From: JBKEAJ01 sp047975005
Lineage (GTDB): Bacteria; Bacteroidota; Bacteroidia; Bacteroidales; Prolixibacteraceae
Assembly (NCBI GenBank): GCA_047975005.1
Contig: JBKECW010000069.1
Coordinates: 1 to 64,000, forward strand
Length of the DNA stretch: 64,000 nt
Reading direction: 5' to 3'
Shown: piece after piece, positions 25,681-36,000 of the stretch
How the letters are laid out: each line of letters opens with the position of its first letter
How positions within the stretch are numbered: position 1 is the stretch's first letter
The notes under the pieces: model-generated
Databases searched by the model: none
The model's input: the letters and a program-made list of their open reading frames with translations, nothing else
Told to the model about the DNA's origin: nothing
Translations under genes and position numbers: made by a program

Positions 25681-26173
25681 ACTTTGTAGTGTCGCGAGTC
25701 TCTTTCGGCTCGTTTCTCAACAACAGTTCTTCAATCATTCTCACAAAACCTTTTTTTATGTCGTCTGTTGTTCTACCTACACCTTGCGACATTGCAGGTT
25801 CTCCGTCTACGGGGATATAAAGAAATGTAGGAAGTCCTCTAATTCCCAGATTTCCCGAGAGTACTTTTTCTACTTGTGTGTCCACTTTGTAAATATCGAC
25901 CCGTCCTTTGTAAATCTGAGCTACCTCTTCTAATATCGGAGCTGCTTTTCGGCATGGACCACACCAGTCGGCATAAAAATCTATTATTGCAGGCTTATCT
26001 CCTAAGAAATGCCATTTTGTGTTGTCTTTCTCGTAATTCCACACTTTCTCCAAGAAATCAGCTTTTGTCATTTTTATAACAGCCTTTTCCTCATGGTCTT
26101 GCGCAACTACGTCGCCAACAAATATCATTAGCAGCACAAATGACAAAAAAGCCCTCCTTTGTATTATTTTCAT
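25670..26173 (-). CDS. Exported thioredoxin family protein
   Basis: A 167-residue periplasmic thioredoxin. The signal peptide covers about 1-25 (ending VVAQ). The active site is WCGPC (Cys71, Cys74) in IIDFYADWCGPCRKA, and a cis-proline is seen in RGLPTFLYIP. The tail is hydrophilic and ends TTKSSN. It overlaps the 3' end of the DUF4159 gene on the other strand. The leader AAAATATAAACAC just before ATG is the same A-rich sequence seen before the BtuG-like gene. The substrate is not known. Confidence 0.9.
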   Translation of the reverse strand: MKIIQRRAFLSFVLLMIFVGDVVAQDHEEKAVIKMTKADFLEKVWNYEKDNTKWHFLGDKPAIIDFYADWCGPCRKAAPILEEVAQIYKGRVDIYKVDTQVEKVLSGNLGIRGLPTFLYIPVDGEPAMSQGVGRTTDDIKKGFVRMIEELLLRNEPKETRDTTKSSN

Positions 26174-26243
26174 GTGTTTATATTTTGTTTTTTAATTGTC
26201 AGATGTATCTCGTTAATATAACAATCCTTCTATGTGAGACTTG

Positions 26244-26259
26244 TCTCATGGCTCGTTTC
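26244..26259. repeat. 16-nt word shared with 46143-46158
   Basis: TCTCATGGCTCGTTTC is identical at both places and is preceded by ACTTG(T) at both. Here it lies 70 nt upstream of the thioredoxin start; at 46143 it lies just past the mazG stop. It may be a fragment of a dispersed repeat. Confidence 0.45.
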
Positions 26260-26379
26260 GTGTCTTATGATTCTAAAATATATTACAAACTTAAATAAAA
26301 AATCAATATGTAAGAATACCAAATACTCTTTAACTCAGCACAACAAGCAATCTAAATAGATGCTGTTGATAATTATGCG

Positions 26380-27645
26380 TCAGACAAAATTATTAATATC
26401 CTTATAATAATCAGAAAATGCTTTTGTGAGAACTTCCGTAATGTCGCTTTTAAAGGCAAATTCGTTGCGGATATCGTTAACATAAGCTTTGACTTTTACC
26501 TTGAGCATGACTTTATGCCCCACATTTTCCTGAAAAAACAATACACTTATTGGCTTGTTGAGATATATGTGTTTTGACACTTGTACTGTTTCAATAGCAA
26601 AGTCCCGAACTTTATTAATATCGCATGTTAGTGGCAAAAATATCTCTGTAACGACTTGGCAGTTTTCGGCTCCTCCATTTGCATTTGCTACCGACAGATT
26701 CATAACAACTGAATTTGGGACACTCACCAAATTATCGTCGTTAGTTACCAAGCGCGTTGAGCGTAATCCCAAGCCTACAATCTCTCCATAATATTCACCT
26801 ATTTGAACCTTATCGCCAATTTGAAATGGCTTATCAAGAATAATTACAATACCTCCAAAGATATTCTTTAATAAATCCTGTGAAGCAAAACCTACAGCCA
26901 CCCCAACAGATGCAGAAAATGCCAACACAGATGCAATGGGAGGACTATACACAGCAACCAATACAAAGATTAATATTGATGCCCACACTACTATTCTAAT
27001 CAGAGGTATAAGCCCTTTTATAGTAACCCTGTGTTTTGTATTGCTTTCTGCCCACACTCCCATAATAAACGAAAGAATGCGTAGAAAGACATAAGTCAAC
27101 AACAGTATTAGTACTGTAAGTATAATTTTTGACGCACTAAAATAACTTGACAATGACTTTGTTCCTGTACTTATGCCGTCCAATACAGAGCTTTCCGATT
27201 TTGATACAGTATCCTCCAATTTAGGTGCAGTGTCCTCCAATTTAGATGCAATGCCTTCCAATTTAGATGCAATGCCTTCCAATTTAGGTGCAGTGTCCTC
27301 CAATTTAGGTGCAGTGCCTTCCAATTTAGGTGCAGTATCCTCCAATTTAGGTGCAGTATCCTCCAGTTTAGGTGCAGTGTCCTCCAGTTTAGGTGCAGTA
27401 TCCTCCAATTTAGATGCAGTGCCTTCCAATTTAGGTGCAGTGTCCTCCAATTTAGGTGCAGTGCCTTCCAGTTTAGGTGCAGTGCCTTCCAGTTTAGGTG
27501 CAGTGGTATCCGACTTTGGCATAGAATCATTTTGCTCCATATCATTGCGGTACCCCCTTATTGTGTCTAATGCATTATTTGCCGACATTGACAGAGCCGC
27601 TCCCAGTATTATGAAGATAAATATGAATCTCAAGTTATATTGCAT
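26380..27645 (-). CDS. MscS-type mechanosensitive channel with N-terminal heptapeptide repeats
   Basis: A 421-residue inner-membrane channel. Residues 1-22 are a signal peptide. Residues 48-145 are 14 tandem copies of a seven-residue unit (consensus TAPKLED or TAPKLEG), predicted to lie in the periplasm before the first membrane helix. Two or three transmembrane helices follow (about 168-195 and 208-245), then the pore helix and MscS beta domain (SASVGVAVGFASQDLLKN, IGDKVQIGEYYGEIVGLGLRST, VSVPNSVV). The repeat-built linker is unlike ordinary MscS. The gene starts 13 nt after the stop of the large ATPase gene, so the two probably form one operon and may act together. Known members release solutes under membrane tension; a gated or signalling role with the ATPase is inference. 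Confidence 0.88.
   Translation of the reverse strand: MQYNLRFIFIFIILGAALSMSANNALDTIRGYRNDMEQNDSMPKSDTTAPKLEGTAPKLEGTAPKLEDTAPKLEGTASKLEDTAPKLEDTAPKLEDTAPKLEDTAPKLEGTAPKLEDTAPKLEGIASKLEGIASKLEDTAPKLEDTVSKSESSVLDGISTGTKSLSSYFSASKIILTVLILLLTYVFLRILSFIMGVWAESNTKHRVTIKGLIPLIRIVVWASILIFVLVAVYSPPIASVLAFSASVGVAVGFASQDLLKNIFGGIVIILDKPFQIGDKVQIGEYYGEIVGLGLRSTRLVTNDDNLVSVPNSVVMNLSVANANGGAENCQVVTEIFLPLTCDINKVRDFAIETVQVSKHIYLNKPISVLFFQENVGHKVMLKVKVKAYVNDIRNEFAFKSDITEVLTKAFSDYYKDINNFV
27211..27504. repeat. 21-bp minisatellite, 14 units, within the MscS-type gene
   Basis: Fourteen head-to-tail 21-bp units encode TAPKLE(D/G), with a few Ile/Ser variants. Degenerate units lie on each side (SMPKSDT and TVSKSES). 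Because the unit is a multiple of three, any copy number keeps the gene open. Near-identity of the units suggests recent expansion or homogenisation. Confidence 0.97.
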
Positions 27646-27658
27646 TGTTATCTTAATT

Positions 27659-30619
27659 TTAATGAATAAGGTTTTTGTTCCTCAGAAGCTGAACCACATG
27701 CCTATACAGCACACCGTTGAGCATGTAGTTATTTCCTCGCACAACAACAATAGAGTCTTCTTTAAGCACTGTTAGTATCTTACGACTGTATGTTTGATCT
27801 CGTCCACAAACCTGAGTATAGGTCTCTATATTTATTCTACCGTGCAGTACAATAATGAGGAGAGTGTATATTTTTTCGGCAGACAATGTTTCGATAAACC
27901 TAAAATCAGGCGACTTGAATTTCTTGATGTACAGTTCTTTATCTGTAAATTCGGATATTGATTCGAGCCAGAAATACATTGATAGGCTAATATTGCTATC
28001 GGCAAATTTATTTAGGTCGACAAAAAACTGCTTTTCTAAGATTGCCTGTCTATCCCTTATTTTCTTTCGTTCTTCTTCGGGTTTTAAATTATCTTCATAC
28101 TTAGCAACATATCCGCTCAACCGATGCCTTTTCATAATTATACTCTCAATCTCAGATGAAGACAGGTTGTTAAGGGTAATCAGGTAGTCAAAATTTTCTT
28201 TCAGGGAGATTGTTTTTTCCAAGTAAGTACAAGCATGCATAGATACAGAACAGATCCAAAACACCTGATTGTTTGTCGATATTATCAAAGATAATAGTTT
28301 GTGCAAACAGTTAAAACCACCCGGTTTTCTAAGAAATGCTCTCTCTAATCCGTCAAGGACTATGACTTGCTGCCCTTGAGCTATATTTATCTGTTCTAAT
28401 ATATCGCTGTCTGTTTTCAGCTTATCGTTTGCAAATATATCTTGCATCAGCAGGTAAAAATCACAATCCTGATAGTAAAATCTATCTATGTGCAGATATA
28501 GCACCTTTACGCCACCCTTTACTGTTTTTAGGTAATGATGCAGCAATGATGATTTTCCGCTTCCGTTTTCACCAATCAGTAGAGTTGCTGCAAAATAACC
28601 TGCTTTCCAGTCTTTAAATGCCTTGTCTAGCAATTCTACTTCTCGCTCTCTAGACAGAAACAAGTTCTCTTCCTTGACAGGTGCGTTTTCAAATAAGTAC
28701 CTGTATATAACCGGCAAATCATAAATTCGCTTGTTAATTTCGGCAAGATAGTTTGATATTTCTGACGATACGGTGATAGGAGCTTTGTCTAATTTTAGCT
28801 TTTTGCGAATGCCCTTATAGTATGAGAAAGCAGAGTCAGTATGAGTTTTGACAAACGTTGTTACTCCAGAGAATGAAGACAGCAACATGCTGACGGCCTT
28901 GTCTTTTTTCTCTTTAGACTGTTGTATTGCCTTAGATTTAAGCAAATTAGAATATATACTCAGTATTCTGTCGTTATCGTCTAAGCGCTTGACATTATCA
29001 ACAAATACAGCAAACGACTCTGACAGTTCTGCATCGCCTTTATTAATCGTTTCGTCAACAAGCTCTGCGATACATGATAGTATATTCAATGAACGTTTTA
29101 TCCCTTCTTTAAACATATGTGTTGTTTGTTCGGGATTGTTTTGTGCATTTACCATTGACATTGCCGTGTCCATCGTAAAATCGGTAATATGGTCAAAATC
29201 ACTAAATTCAACAACAATCTTATCAAAATTTGAAGTGAAATTTTGATTAATGGCATTTATCTTGTTAAGAAATGGCGGCACACTATCAAAGCCAATAAAC
29301 TCGGCTGGAGAGAAGAAGTATATTTCCGCCTTTCTAATACCATTCTGGTAATCTGGCGAACGAACAACAGCCGACTTCTCAGGCAAATTATCTATTTCGG
29401 CAGCAACATCGAGTCCTACTTTTTGCAAGAGCTTAGTTATTTCGGCACTGGTCTTATCGAGATTCTCTTTGAAACTCAAGTCTCGCGTATCTTTTTTCAG
29501 TTGATATAGCTCGGTAGTAAAAAAATGTTTTAGATCTGCCAACTCTAAATTATCTTCATCTGGAACTCTGCCTTCTAGCTGTTCTAGGTACTCTCTTTTT
29601 TGCTCTATGAATGGCAATAGAGTTTCGCTGAGCTTTGAGTTATAGCTATTTCGAGTTTGAGCTTCTGACATTTTAGTTCCTGACACAAAGACTGATATTT
29701 CCTCTCGAAAACGCCAGTCTTCATAGAAAGTGTAAAAGGTTCGATCCCACAGTCTAACAGCAGCATCAAGCTGACTGTTTGCTTTATTTATACTGCGCTT
29801 TGCTTTGAGTTTTATATATGCCGCAGGGAGTTCTATGGTTCCAGATTTTTCAAATAACTCTAGTAGCATAGCCTCGTGTTTCGGGAAGAAAGAATCTGTT
29901 TCGCTGAGAAGGTCTTTCAGATTTAATTTTTCTTTTTTTTCCAAGACATTTTCGGTTCTACTGTTGTGAAGTAGTAGACTGTCTTCGATTTCAAACACAG
30001 AAATTGCATACCTTATTAGTTTCTGTTGAACTTGAAATGTCAAGTTTTGGATAAAATGCACATATTCATCAAGCAAGAACCCTTTTATAATATCTTGATA
30101 ATAAACAACATGTTGCCTAGTCGTGTTTTTATTGTCATCCCCTTGCTTTTTTCGCTTCAATTTTTCGAGTGTCGACTTTAGGCTATAAAATAGATCTTCA
30201 CTTTTTTGAAGGAAGCTCCTACTTTGTGCTTGTTTTGCATCACTTTCTGAATGACAAACGTCTAAGGTATAAGCATCAAATTGGTTTATCTCTGCAAGCA
30301 GTGATGACACAATGCCCAATGCAAGGTCTTTAGTCTCTATTCTAGATTTTAGCTGAAGGTATATCGTGTCCAGATGAGACAGGTTCTTGTTATGAAAATC
30401 GTAAATCCTTTTATTTTGACTATTATTGGCAGTTTCATCCTCTCCTGCACAAGAATCTGCAATGGTACCTTGAACCTCCAAAACATTATCAAGCACATTG
30501 TCAAGCACGGTCAATTGCTCCTGAAAACAAGCAAGTATTACTTCGCTATATTTGGCGTTCCATTTCTCGACAAGTTCTTGAGAACTATTTATTAAGCATG
30601 TTATTTTCTCAGGATGCAT
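27659..30619 (-). CDS. Large STAND-like P-loop ATPase of unknown function, paired with the MscS-type channel
   Basis: A 986-residue protein without signal peptide or membrane helix. Residues 1-620 are mostly charged alpha-helix with coiled-coil character and match no domain I know. A P-loop NTPase domain follows: Walker A GENGSGKS at 683-690, and Walker B VIVLDGLE with Asp756. After FWICSVSM (sensor-like) and LNNLSSSEIESIIMKRHRLSGY, the last 90 residues (LSAEKIYTLLIIVLHGRI ... NNYMLNGVLYRHV) look like a winged helix. This order resembles ORC/STAND signalling ATPases. The MscS-type gene starts 13 nt downstream and a consensus promoter precedes this gene. A sensor or gatekeeper role for the channel is inference; a housekeeping envelope-stress role is equally open. 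Confidence 0.75.
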   Translation of the reverse strand: MHPEKITCLINSSQELVEKWNAKYSEVILACFQEQLTVLDNVLDNVLEVQGTIADSCAGEDETANNSQNKRIYDFHNKNLSHLDTIYLQLKSRIETKDLALGIVSSLLAEINQFDAYTLDVCHSESDAKQAQSRSFLQKSEDLFYSLKSTLEKLKRKKQGDDNKNTTRQHVVYYQDIIKGFLLDEYVHFIQNLTFQVQQKLIRYAISVFEIEDSLLLHNSRTENVLEKKEKLNLKDLLSETDSFFPKHEAMLLELFEKSGTIELPAAYIKLKAKRSINKANSQLDAAVRLWDRTFYTFYEDWRFREEISVFVSGTKMSEAQTRNSYNSKLSETLLPFIEQKREYLEQLEGRVPDEDNLELADLKHFFTTELYQLKKDTRDLSFKENLDKTSAEITKLLQKVGLDVAAEIDNLPEKSAVVRSPDYQNGIRKAEIYFFSPAEFIGFDSVPPFLNKINAINQNFTSNFDKIVVEFSDFDHITDFTMDTAMSMVNAQNNPEQTTHMFKEGIKRSLNILSCIAELVDETINKGDAELSESFAVFVDNVKRLDDNDRILSIYSNLLKSKAIQQSKEKKDKAVSMLLSSFSGVTTFVKTHTDSAFSYYKGIRKKLKLDKAPITVSSEISNYLAEINKRIYDLPVIYRYLFENAPVKEENLFLSREREVELLDKAFKDWKAGYFAATLLIGENGSGKSSLLHHYLKTVKGGVKVLYLHIDRFYYQDCDFYLLMQDIFANDKLKTDSDILEQINIAQGQQVIVLDGLERAFLRKPGGFNCLHKLLSLIISTNNQVFWICSVSMHACTYLEKTISLKENFDYLITLNNLSSSEIESIIMKRHRLSGYVAKYEDNLKPEEERKKIRDRQAILEKQFFVDLNKFADSNISLSMYFWLESISEFTDKELYIKKFKSPDFRFIETLSAEKIYTLLIIVLHGRINIETYTQVCGRDQTYSRKILTVLKEDSIVVVRGNNYMLNGVLYRHVVQLLRNKNLIH

Positions 30620-30685
30620 GTTCTTCTTTTAAATTTTATGTTACAGACTTACCTATAACAACGTAACTCTTTCATCTATTGGCTA

Positions 30686-30717
30686 CAAATATATAATTTT
30701 ATATTGGTGTTGTGCAA
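30686..30717 (-). promoter_or_regulatory. Promoter of the ATPase-MscS operon
   Basis: On the minus strand TTG (30715-30717), a 21-nt spacer and TATATTTG (30686-30693) match the consensus. It lies in the 115-nt gap after the DUF6427-like gene and makes ATPase-MscS a separate transcription unit with a leader of about 60 nt. Confidence 0.85.
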
Positions 30718-30734
30718 AAGAGCCTTTTGTAGGC

Positions 30735-31751
30735 TTAATAAACCGAACTCTTAAAAATTACAATAGAAAGCTGTACTAATGTAAATAGCGTAAAACCATC
30801 GACCAATATAAGTCTATATATTGGTTTTTTCTTCTTAAGACCTAAGTACAAAAGTGAAAAGAAATAAGAAAATGGAATTGTGTATATTACAAGAAAATAT
30901 CTTAATAGATTTGGTAGTAGCACGCACCCTATTACTATTGATGCTGCAAAGATTAGAAAATAAGAGTTGAGCATTCTATCCCATACGGTTTTTTCGGTGA
31001 TAACATTATTAAAAACAATTGCAGACAACAAGGTTATTAATAGAATCACACTAGAATAAATTAATATAGTAGTGGGATAATCAGACTCCATGGAAATATA
31101 AGATGAGAATAGCTCTATAATGTTTATAGAAACATCAATATCAAACACATACACACTCATTCCTAAAAGTCCGGCCGGCAAAATCAGACCTATAAGGAAA
31201 AGTAGTATTGATGATAGTTTTTTTGCCGTTAGTCCTAATACTCCAAATATACAAGCAATTATCAATACTATTGATGGTAAGAAAAGTAAACTTGCTATTC
31301 CCAAATAAAGTCCAGAATCGAAAGCTCCATTCCGATACATATTAAAATTCAGCAAAGATTTGGAGGACATTACCAGAAACATAAAGGCAGGCACTATAGT
31401 ACCAAATCCGTCATAGGAATAAAGTAGTAGTAAAACTAAAAATGCGAGCCATACTGGCATTGTATATATATCGCCAAATATCTTGATATTCTTAGCAATC
31501 TGATCTAGAAATAATAATGAAGGTATTGCAAAAACAGCAAACTTTGCAATATACCACCACGATGTTTCTCCAAACAGGCTGTTTATCCACATATAAAATA
31601 CAGATAAATTGTTAGGAGGAGCAAGCGATGCCTTATTGCTAACCTGTATTATGTTTGTAAATAAAGAGGTATAAACAAGTATCCCTGCTAGCAAGGACAC
31701 TATAATCAGCATGTGAGGTATGCGTTTCTCTTTAAATAATCTTTCAAACAT
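30735..31751 (-). CDS. Multi-pass membrane protein (DUF6427-like)
   Basis: A 338-residue protein with about ten hydrophobic helices and few loops longer than 20 residues. It starts MFERLFKEKRIPHML, and contains the motif-like segments SWWYIAKFAVFAIPSLLF and FDSGLYLGIASLLFLPSI. I assign it tentatively to DUF6427, Bacteroidota membrane proteins often next to purD. Its ATG overlaps the purD stop by one base (TAATG), so the two are translationally coupled. Function unknown. Confidence 0.65.
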   Translation of the reverse strand: MFERLFKEKRIPHMLIIVSLLAGILVYTSLFTNIIQVSNKASLAPPNNLSVFYMWINSLFGETSWWYIAKFAVFAIPSLLFLDQIAKNIKIFGDIYTMPVWLAFLVLLLLYSYDGFGTIVPAFMFLVMSSKSLLNFNMYRNGAFDSGLYLGIASLLFLPSIVLIIACIFGVLGLTAKKLSSILLFLIGLILPAGLLGMSVYVFDIDVSINIIELFSSYISMESDYPTTILIYSSVILLITLLSAIVFNNVITEKTVWDRMLNSYFLIFAASIVIGCVLLPNLLRYFLVIYTIPFSYFFSLLYLGLKKKKPIYRLILVDGFTLFTLVQLSIVIFKSSVY

Positions 31752-33022
31752 TATAAATCAAATCCGATATCTTTTCTATAGTATTTTCCCTCAAAGTTTA
31801 TCTTTTGAGCATTGGCGTAAGACATGTCAAGAGCTTCGTCCTTATTCTTTCCATATGATGTGATTGCTATTACTCTGCCTCCTGATGTCAGTGCTTTGCA
31901 ATCTTTTTCCACCGTGCCGGCATGAAATAACAAGCTCCCTTTTACCTTATCCAGTCCGGATATTTCAATTCCCTTACGATATTCCTCTGGATAGCCTCCC
32001 GACACAAGCATCACAGTGCACGCCGATTTATCATCTATTTCTAGACATTCTTCATTTAGTCTCTGATCTGACACAGCCTTCAGCAGATGTAAAAGGTCCG
32101 ATTTCAGCCGAGGTATAACTACCTCTGTTTCGGGATCTCCCATGCGCACATTATACTCTATGACCTTGGGTTCTCCTTCCGGTGATATCATTAATCCTAT
32201 AAATATAAAGCCTTTGTAGTCGACACTGTCGGAATTAAGTCCCTGCACAGTAGGTCTAACTATCTCTTTTTCGATTTTAGCCATTAGCTTGGGTTCGGCA
32301 AATGGCACCGGCGAGACAGCTCCCATTCCCCCCGTGTTAAGACCTGTATCGCCCTCTCCTATTCTTTTGTAGTCTTTAGCCTCGGGTAAAATTTTGTAAT
32401 CCTTGCCATCGGTTAAAACAAATACAGACATTTCTATTCCTGACAAATGCTCTTCGATAACAACAGTATTGCCGGCATTTCCAAATTTGCCATTCAGCAT
32501 TTGTTGCAATGATTCTTTTGCTTCTTCTATATCATCAATAATCAGAACCCCCTTACCCGCAGCAAGACCATCAGCTTTAAGCACATACGGAGATTTCATA
32601 CTTTGCAGAAAGCATAGTCCGTCGTGCAAGTTTTCTTTTGTTACTGACTTGTATTTTGCCGTTGGAATTCCATGTCTAAACATAAATTCTTTTGCGTACT
32701 CCTTGCTTCCTTCAAGGGCAGCTCCTGCTTTGGATGGACCTATTACCGAAACAGTAGAGAGCTCGATATCAGAGCGAAAGTAATCGACTATCCCCTCTAC
32801 AAGAGGAACCTCAGGACCAACGACTACCATATCAATATTATTATCAATAACTGCGCTTTTTATTGCGCCAAAGTCTGTTTCTTTTATATCTAGATTTGTA
32901 GCAAACTCGTTAGTTCCAAAGTTGCCCGGTGCTACGTACAGATTGTCTAACAAGTCGCTCTGTGCTATCTTCCACGCAAATGCACATTCTCTACCTCCTG
33001 AACCAATAATTAATACGTTCAT
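31751..33022 (-). CDS. purD: Phosphoribosylamine-glycine ligase
   Basis: A 423-residue ATP-grasp enzyme that joins glycine to phosphoribosylamine in step 2 of purine synthesis. It begins MNVLIIGSGGRECAFAWK (nucleotide-binding N-domain), with VVGPEVPLVEGIVDYF, the ATP-grasp core PYVLKADGLAAGKGV, and the metal-binding region GFIFIGLMISPEGEPKVIEYNVRMGDPETE. It shares one base with the DUF6427-like gene downstream. PurF, the preceding enzyme in the pathway, is encoded at 43655-45535. Confidence 0.97.
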   Translation of the reverse strand: MNVLIIGSGGRECAFAWKIAQSDLLDNLYVAPGNFGTNEFATNLDIKETDFGAIKSAVIDNNIDMVVVGPEVPLVEGIVDYFRSDIELSTVSVIGPSKAGAALEGSKEYAKEFMFRHGIPTAKYKSVTKENLHDGLCFLQSMKSPYVLKADGLAAGKGVLIIDDIEEAKESLQQMLNGKFGNAGNTVVIEEHLSGIEMSVFVLTDGKDYKILPEAKDYKRIGEGDTGLNTGGMGAVSPVPFAEPKLMAKIEKEIVRPTVQGLNSDSVDYKGFIFIGLMISPEGEPKVIEYNVRMGDPETEVVIPRLKSDLLHLLKAVSDQRLNEECLEIDDKSACTVMLVSGGYPEEYRKGIEISGLDKVKGSLLFHAGTVEKDCKALTSGGRVIAITSYGKNKDEALDMSYANAQKINFEGKYYRKDIGFDL

Positions 33023-33051
33023 GTATCTTAATTTTGTTTTTTAGTTGTTGC

Positions 33052-36000
33052 CTAAAATTTCACCAACCTAAATGACTTTTTGATATTTTCAAATCTAGCC
33101 TCAATCTCTGCTCTATTAGGCAAGTTCTCGCTTTTCGCAATCTTGACAAGATTATTCAACGACGACTCTGCGTTTGCAATATCTGCCATAAACGAGTTTG
33201 CAAGCCTTGCATTATCAAGCGTTGACAAGTAGTTAAGCTGCTTATCAAAATCATCAAACATCAGCTTTAGATAATCTGCAGCTTTTGTTTTCTCTCCATT
33301 TTGTGAGTATATACGTACCACATCGAAGTTCTCCCTATCGTAAGGCAGTACATTTCCATTGATATTTTCTACAAATATATCTGCCAAATCAAGTGCTTTA
33401 TCTGATTTTCCTTCAGCAGTAAGAGCCTTGGCGACATTTATCAATACTGATTTTGGAGCAGACACTGAGCGCTGTATTGTTTCATCAATATACAAGCTCG
33501 TGTCTTTTGTATTACCCCACTCAAACTCATTTGCAATAATATCGTAAGATCTATCAACATTTATACTACCCTGTAGCAATGCGGGGGTCATTTTATAAGC
33601 AAGCCCTTCGAGGGTCATGTATTTCTGGAGTCCTAATCCATTAATTTTTGATCCGCAAGTTATCGAGAAGCAGATTGGTCTGCTCCAGTCTGTGGAAGCA
33701 AGCATGTCAAGTACAAATAGCTCATCGCGATTTATTCCTTGCTTGCTAGAAAGGTCTATCACTATTTCATCAACTATCGCATTTTCATGCTCCTTTGAAA
33801 CGATGCCACTTTTCAGCACCTGTTCTTTATCTATTTTCAGCACTAGTTTCCCAGCTGGACAAAGAGCTACTTTTTCGCCACCTCGACTAGCCCTTATCAA
33901 TTGAGAATTAGGCTGTTTAAGTATATTTATAAATTGTTTTAGGTCGAAGGTATTATTCTTCACATTGTCAGGTATAAGCACTCTTTCGGACAAGCGATTT
34001 CGATAAAAACTATTTGGCAGCGACGACGGTATTGGGTCTGCATCATACGTCTTACGCCTCATTTGTGGTATATACCAATCAGACATTGTATATCCAATGT
34101 TACAAACTTTCACGTCTCTTCTTACGCCTTCAACTTCCTGATTGTACCATACAGGGAATGTGTCATTATCACCAAGTGTGTATAACAATGCATTAGGAGG
34201 GCATGAGTGTAAGTACTGAGCTCCTAAATCTCGCGCCATATACCTACCGGTTCTGTCATGGTCGTCCCAATTCTGCCCAAGCATCTGAAATGGTACAGCA
34301 AGGCATAAAACTGCAGCTATCATACTTATCAAGTCAGACTTAGTATATTTCTTCAACAGTTCGCCTATATACACGGCTCCCAGACCTATCCATATAGAGA
34401 AAGCGTAAAACGACCCTGCATAGGCATAGTCTCGTTCGCGTGGCTGATAAGGGGTTTGGTTAAGATATACAATGACGGCAAGTCCTGTCATTACCCACAA
34501 CAAGAATACTACCCAGAGACTATGCATTCCGACTCTCTCTTTCTTGAGTTGTAGCATTATTCCCAGTATTCCAAGTATTAATGGTAGAAAATAGTAGACA
34601 TTTCTGCCTTTGTTATTAAGAGTGCCGGGGAGAACGTCGTTGTTCACTCCTCTGACACCCTCGTCTATAAAATCAATACCGCTTATCCACTGTCCGTTTC
34701 TTAGATTTTCTCCGTAGGATATTTTGTCGTTCTGTCTTCCAACAAAGTTCCAAAAGAAATATCTCCAATACATATGATTTACCTGATAGTTTATCATGTA
34801 TTTTAGATTTGCTCCGAATGTTGGTTTCTCCCATATTTTGCCACTACGATCTCGAATACTAGTCATTGGCACCGTATTTCCATTTCCGCCCCACTGCGCA
34901 TAAGCAGACATATAGCGTTGCTCACCGTTCCACATTCTAGGAAAAAAACCAACCTGTGCATCAGGATATATATACGATATTCGCTTACCGACTTCTACAT
35001 ACTTTCCATCTTTTTTGTCCCAGATTTTTCCTGTTTCTTTTGCATCAATAGGACTGGCAGTAAAGAACTGACCTTTGAACAGTGGCCAGTCGCCATACTG
35101 GTCTCTATTTAGGTACGAATCGAGCCTAAAGGCTGTGCTTGGGTCATTTTGATTCATTGGTGTATCAGCGTTGCTTCTCACCAGAATAAGAACATAGGAG
35201 GAATATCCAATAAGCACAAATATCGTGGATATCAGTATGGTGTTTAATGCTGGCTTATTCTTTCTTATGCTGTATCTGATAGCAAAATAAAACACGACTG
35301 CTAACAAAATAACAAAAACCGTTGTTCCTGTAAAATATGGCAATCCTAGTCCATTGGTAAAGAACAGCTCAAAGCTAGAGATATAACTAAACAAGTTTAT
35401 TATGACTCCATATAGAATAAATCCCAATATAACTAGAGACACAAAGAAGGTTATTATTGCTCCTTTGAGCGATGGTGTATATTTTTTATAGTAAAATACA
35501 AATACTATAGCCGGGATAGCCAATAGGTTCAACAAGTGGATGCTGGCTGAAATACCGATTGCAAAAGCTATCAGAACAATCCATCGCGAAGAGTGAGGCT
35601 GATCAGCAACACTCTCCCACTTTAAAATTGCCCAAAATACTATTGCTGTAAACAATGACGACAAGGCGTATACTTCGCCTTCGACAGCAGAAAACCAAAA
35701 TGTGTCAGAAAATGTATACGCTAGCGCTCCAACGGCTCCTCCTGCCAAAATCAATATTGTTTTATGCAAGGTAATGTCTTCGCCGTCTTTAATTAATAGC
35801 CTTTTAGCTAGATGCGTGATAGTCCAAAATAAAAATAATATGGTAAATGCACTTGCCATTGCCGACATGATGTTAACCATCACTGCCGGATGAGCATTAC
35901 CTCCAAGTATTATAAACAATCGTCCCAACAACAGAAATATTGGCGAGCCCGGAGGATGTCCTACTTGTAAACCATCTGCGGATAAAACATACTCCCCACA

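Noticed and set aside
27211..27504. CRISPR-like array
   Set aside because: The units are contiguous without spacers and lie in a coding frame.
27171..27775. Long open frames on both strands across the heptapeptide repeat
   Set aside because: They exist only because the 21-bp unit has no stop in other frames; the MscS frame has the signal peptide, helices and family motifs.
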